Positions 61,808-64,000 of a stretch of 64,000 nt of DNA are shown piece by piece. A program made the position numbers and the translations under genes. A model generated the notes under the pieces. The model ran no database searches. It saw only the letters and a list, made by a program, of their open reading frames with translations, and was not told the origin of the DNA. How positions within the stretch are numbered: position 1 is the first letter of the stretch; each line of letters starts with the position of its first letter. The DNA comes from Candidatus Corynebacterium faecigallinarum (GTDB lineage: Bacteria > Actinomycetota > Actinomycetes > Mycobacteriales > Mycobacteriaceae), in assembly GCA_019120175.1 (NCBI GenBank), contig DWVP01000003.1, positions 62,001-126,000 on the forward strand, in the 5' to 3' direction.

Positions 61808-62518
61808 ATGCAGTTCGTCGACCGTAAGAGGTTCATCTCCGTTTCCGGGTTGTGTGCCGCGCTCGCTGTGGCCGCCGGCGTGGGCCTGGCGGCACCGGCA
61901 GCTGGATCCGACATCGCGGCCGGGTCCGATATCACCGATGGGGGAAGAATAGGTGCCGGGTCCTCCGAGCTGCGTCTTCCCGAGGGTGTGGCCGTCGGCT
62001 CGATCGGCGGTGAAGAGCTCAGTCAGGTGTCGGATCTGGATCCCCAGCGTTACCAGGGCAGGTGGTACCAGGTGGCCGCAGTGCCTCAGCCGTTCACACT
62101 GCAGTGCGGTTCGAACACCACCGCAGACTACAGTGTCCTCGATGACACGACGATCTCCGTGACGAACACCTGCAGCACCCTGGTTGGTGGGCAGTCGTCG
62201 ATCTCCGGCAAAGCTCGCGTCCAAGACCCTGAACAGCCCGGATCGCTTCGTGTTGCCTTCGACGGTATTCCCGGGCAGTCGCTCGATGGCCCGGTGAACT
62301 ACCGCGTGACCTATATCGAGGACGACTACTCACTCGCCATTGTCGGAGATCCGCAGCGTTCCTCGGGTTTCGTCCTCAGCAGGACGCCGTCACTGACGTC
62401 GGAGCAGTGGGATACGGTGAGGGACGTGACAGCGGAACGTGGTTGGTGGAACTGCGCATTCCTCACCACCCCCCAGTCGGGCGGGCGGCAGGACGCTTCA
62501 CCGTTGTGCCTGTCGTGA
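61808..62518 (+). CDS. Secreted lipocalin
   Basis: 236-residue exported lipocalin: a signal peptide (about 1-33, VSGLCAALAVAAGVGLAAPA) and a mature domain opening with RYQGRWYQVAAVP, the GxW lipocalin motif. Cys in LQCGSN, NTCSTL, NCAFL and LCLS could form two disulfides. Bacterial lipocalins bind fatty acids or phospholipids and often accompany CFA synthase and photolyase in stress regulons. AGGAG lies 6 nt before the ATG. It follows the DUF1295 gene after 123 nt. Confidence 0.85.
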   Translation: MQFVDRKRFISVSGLCAALAVAAGVGLAAPAAGSDIAAGSDITDGGRIGAGSSELRLPEGVAVGSIGGEELSQVSDLDPQRYQGRWYQVAAVPQPFTLQCGSNTTADYSVLDDTTISVTNTCSTLVGGQSSISGKARVQDPEQPGSLRVAFDGIPGQSLDGPVNYRVTYIEDDYSLAIVGDPQRSSGFVLSRTPSLTSEQWDTVRDVTAERGWWNCAFLTTPQSGGRQDASPLCLS

Positions 62519-62570
62519 CGGCGCAAGCCGGCAGGTGACGGAGGGCGACACCGTGACCGAATCTCCACCT

Positions 62571-62622
62571 CGGAAAAGGGTCGGCCCGGAGAGAGCACGA
62601 GGCTCGCTCCGTGGCCGACCCT
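62571..62622 (-). terminator. Terminator between convergent lipocalin and fasciclin genes
   Basis: A 15-bp stem with one bulge (AGGGTCGGCCCGGAG at 62577-62591 against 62607-62622) is followed on the minus strand by CCCTTTTCC, giving a T-tract that suits the fasciclin gene. The hairpin may also stop transcription from the lipocalin side. Confidence 0.7.
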
Positions 62623-62650
62623 GGTCAACTCAGGACGAACTCGGCATCAA

Positions 62651-63277
62651 CTACTGATCGGACATGCCTGCCATGTCGTCTTCTTCTCCGCCGGTCGGCA
62701 TCAGAACGCCGTCCAGTGCGTGGATGACACCGTTCGTTGCCTCGACATCGGCCATGGTGACCTGGGAACTGTTCCCGGTGGCATCGACGAAGGAGACGTT
62801 GTCCCCGTCAACCTCGATGGTCAGTTCCTCACCCTGCACGGTGGCGACTGTTTCTCCGTCCATTCCGGCGACGTCGTCCGCCATCACGGCGCCCTCGATC
62901 ACGTGGTACTTCAGGATGTCCGCCAGGTCACCGGTCGGATCTGCGAGCAGGTCGTCGAGCGTCCCGTCCGGCAGCGCCTCGAAGGCTTCATCGGTGGGGG
63001 CCAGTACGGTGTACGGACCCTCGCCCCTGAGCGTCTCCTCGAGTTCGGCGGCCTGAACGGCCGTGATGAGGGTGTTGAATTCACCGGCTGCGGCTGCGGT
63101 GTCGACGATGTCGCCCTCTGCGGCATCGTCGGTGGCTGCATCGTCGGTGGTGGTTGCTTCCGAGGCGGACGTCGTTTCCGTTCCGGTGGTCTCAGCGTCG
63201 TCGCCGTTGTCGTCGCCGCACGCAGCCAGCGCGAGGGTGAGTGAGACTGTTGCCGCGAGGGCAAGTTGTTTCTTCAT
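62651..63277 (-). CDS. Fasciclin-domain lipoprotein
   Basis: 208-residue surface lipoprotein. The lipobox is LALAACGD (Cys about 20), followed by an acidic Thr/Asp linker (~21-55) and one fasciclin (FAS1) domain with TVLAPTDEAFEALPDGTL and the end motif NGVIHALDGVLMP. It resembles mycobacterial MPT70/MPT83-type proteins, which mediate adhesion or bind cell-surface lipids. A dyad CTAACCTAGTTAG lies about 130 nt upstream. It is transcribed toward the lipocalin gene. Confidence 0.88.
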   Translation of the reverse strand: MKKQLALAATVSLTLALAACGDDNGDDAETTGTETTSASEATTTDDAATDDAAEGDIVDTAAAAGEFNTLITAVQAAELEETLRGEGPYTVLAPTDEAFEALPDGTLDDLLADPTGDLADILKYHVIEGAVMADDVAGMDGETVATVQGEELTIEVDGDNVSFVDATGNSSQVTMADVEATNGVIHALDGVLMPTGGEEDDMAGMSDQ

Positions 63278-63408
63278 GATCTTTTCTCCTGGGGGTCGGG
63301 CCGGTTTCGCTCACCGCGAAATCCGGTCGTGCTGCGCATGACATTGTTCGGGACCGCACCTGCGGAGCCTGCGCTTGTACTGCCCGGGGTCTAGGTGAAT
63401 CCCATTCT

Positions 63409-63421
63409 CTAACCTAGTTAG
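63409..63421. promoter_or_regulatory. Small dyad upstream of the fasciclin gene
   Basis: CTAACCTAGTTAG has 5-bp arms and overlaps a second pair CTAGGT (63391-63396)/ACCTAG (63411-63416). It shares ACCTA and GTTAG elements with the operator at 57297, so one regulator could act at both. Evidence is weak. Confidence 0.3.
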
Positions 63422-63500
63422 CGATTCGCGAAAAATCAACTTTTTCCGGAAATTATGTTCATTCTTCAACGTGTAACTCGCTGTCGGAATTGTTCCGTAA

Positions 63501-63655
63501 CCCTGGCGCACCACACGGAAATGGCTCGATGCCCGGCCGACCGACATCGGGAGATTCCGCCGCTGGCGACGGACAGTGTTCGACGGCGATCTGGACGCAG
63601 GTCTGATCTCCCGGGAGGATGAGAACATGAACACCCTGGCCAATGAGCTGAAGTA
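63501..63655 (+). pseudogene. Possible C-terminal gene remnant
   Basis: The plus frame from 63501 reads PWRTTRKWLDARPTDIGRF, RRWRRTVFDGDLDAGLIS and REDENMNTLANELK, then stops at TAG 63653-63655. Codon choice looks coding, but there is no upstream start and a stop precedes it at 63498. I do not recognise the family. The rest of 63278-64000 shows no gene I can support. Near the edge AGGAGG (63925-63930) precedes a frame reading IIDNDRENNRDSASPAGNT without a normal start, possibly the beginning of the next gene. Confidence 0.3.
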
Positions 63656-64000
63656 GCCGGCGTGTCTGGGGTTGGTGCACGGATACGGATCCCCTGTCGG
63701 CACCTCGGCCATACCCGTCAACAGCCAGTGCCAGCAGCACTTTGTCACCGTGACCTCAGTCACGTCACAGCATCATCTGGGTGAAGTCCGTAAACTCGGC
63801 ATTCGGGTTACCTCAGCTGCAGCGTTCACGCCCACCGCCCCCGCGACGTTGTCGGAACTGAAGGCATGTTGAACGACCATGAACGGCCCATGAAAGACTC
63901 AGCACCGAATGGGGCGCCGAGAGCAGGAGGAACGAGAGTATCATCGACAACGACCGCGAAAACAACCGCGACTCCGCGAGCCCTGCGGGCAACACCGCGG

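Overview
The window reads as chromosome of a high-G+C actinobacterium, most likely a Corynebacterium or a close relative in the mycolic-acid group. The grounds are strong G/C third-position bias, many GTG starts, a cutinase remnant, an MTB12-like lipoprotein, an MmpL transporter, DtxR-type iron boxes, a GlxR-type site before an aldehyde dehydrogenase, and paired CNNM/CBS proteins. I saw no tRNA, rRNA, CRISPR array, insertion sequence or prophage.

Layout. 0-12 kb is mostly housekeeping: a hotdog protein, two coupled CNNM proteins, an aldo/keto reductase, a DJ-1/PfpI protein, a broken gamma-glutamyltranspeptidase, aldehyde dehydrogenase, DoxX, a methyltransferase, an Smr protein and a flavoprotein reductase. 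12-19 kb on the minus strand is a compact three-gene cassette: ABC-F ATPase, a 1317-residue Pls-type NRPS (epsilon-poly-lysine synthetase-like) and an M1 metallopeptidase. 20-33 kb is a siderophore locus. It has an N-acyltransferase, a lysine/ornithine N-hydroxylase, a stand-alone adenylation enzyme, a free carrier protein, a C-A-T-X-C-T-TE NRPS and an EntE-like aryl acid ligase, with two iron-box-like sites in its divergent promoters. 34-38 kb holds a heterodimeric ABC exporter. 38-42 kb is nucleoside salvage (deoC, deoA, cdd and a broken nupC). 42-50 kb has a repeat-rich lipoprotein, an FMN reductase, an OPT transporter and a MacB-like ABC system. 50-52 kb is a graveyard (SDR and GH25 remnants). 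52-63 kb holds an MmpL transporter and a set resembling light- or singlet-oxygen-induced membrane-protection loci: two CFA-type methyltransferases, a photolyase, an amine-oxidase-like flavoenzyme fused to DUF1365, a DUF1295 protein, a lipocalin and a fasciclin lipoprotein.

Two themes stand out. First, two non-ribosomal peptide systems lie side by side. One is probably a cationic homopolymer synthase paired with a peptidase. The other is probably a mixed catecholate/hydroxamate siderophore line with split activation and a vestigial domain. Second, an unusual number of genes are eroded by clean, often in-frame internal deletions or short frameshifts (ggt, a cysteine hydrolase, a luciferase-like monooxygenase, a cutinase, nupC, an SDR, a GH25 lysozyme). 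Nine-bp in-frame tandem repeats recur in unrelated genes, and long palindromes sit at gene 3' ends. Erosion could be real or could reflect assembly error; reads would decide. All functional calls are from reading motifs by eye; no database search was run.
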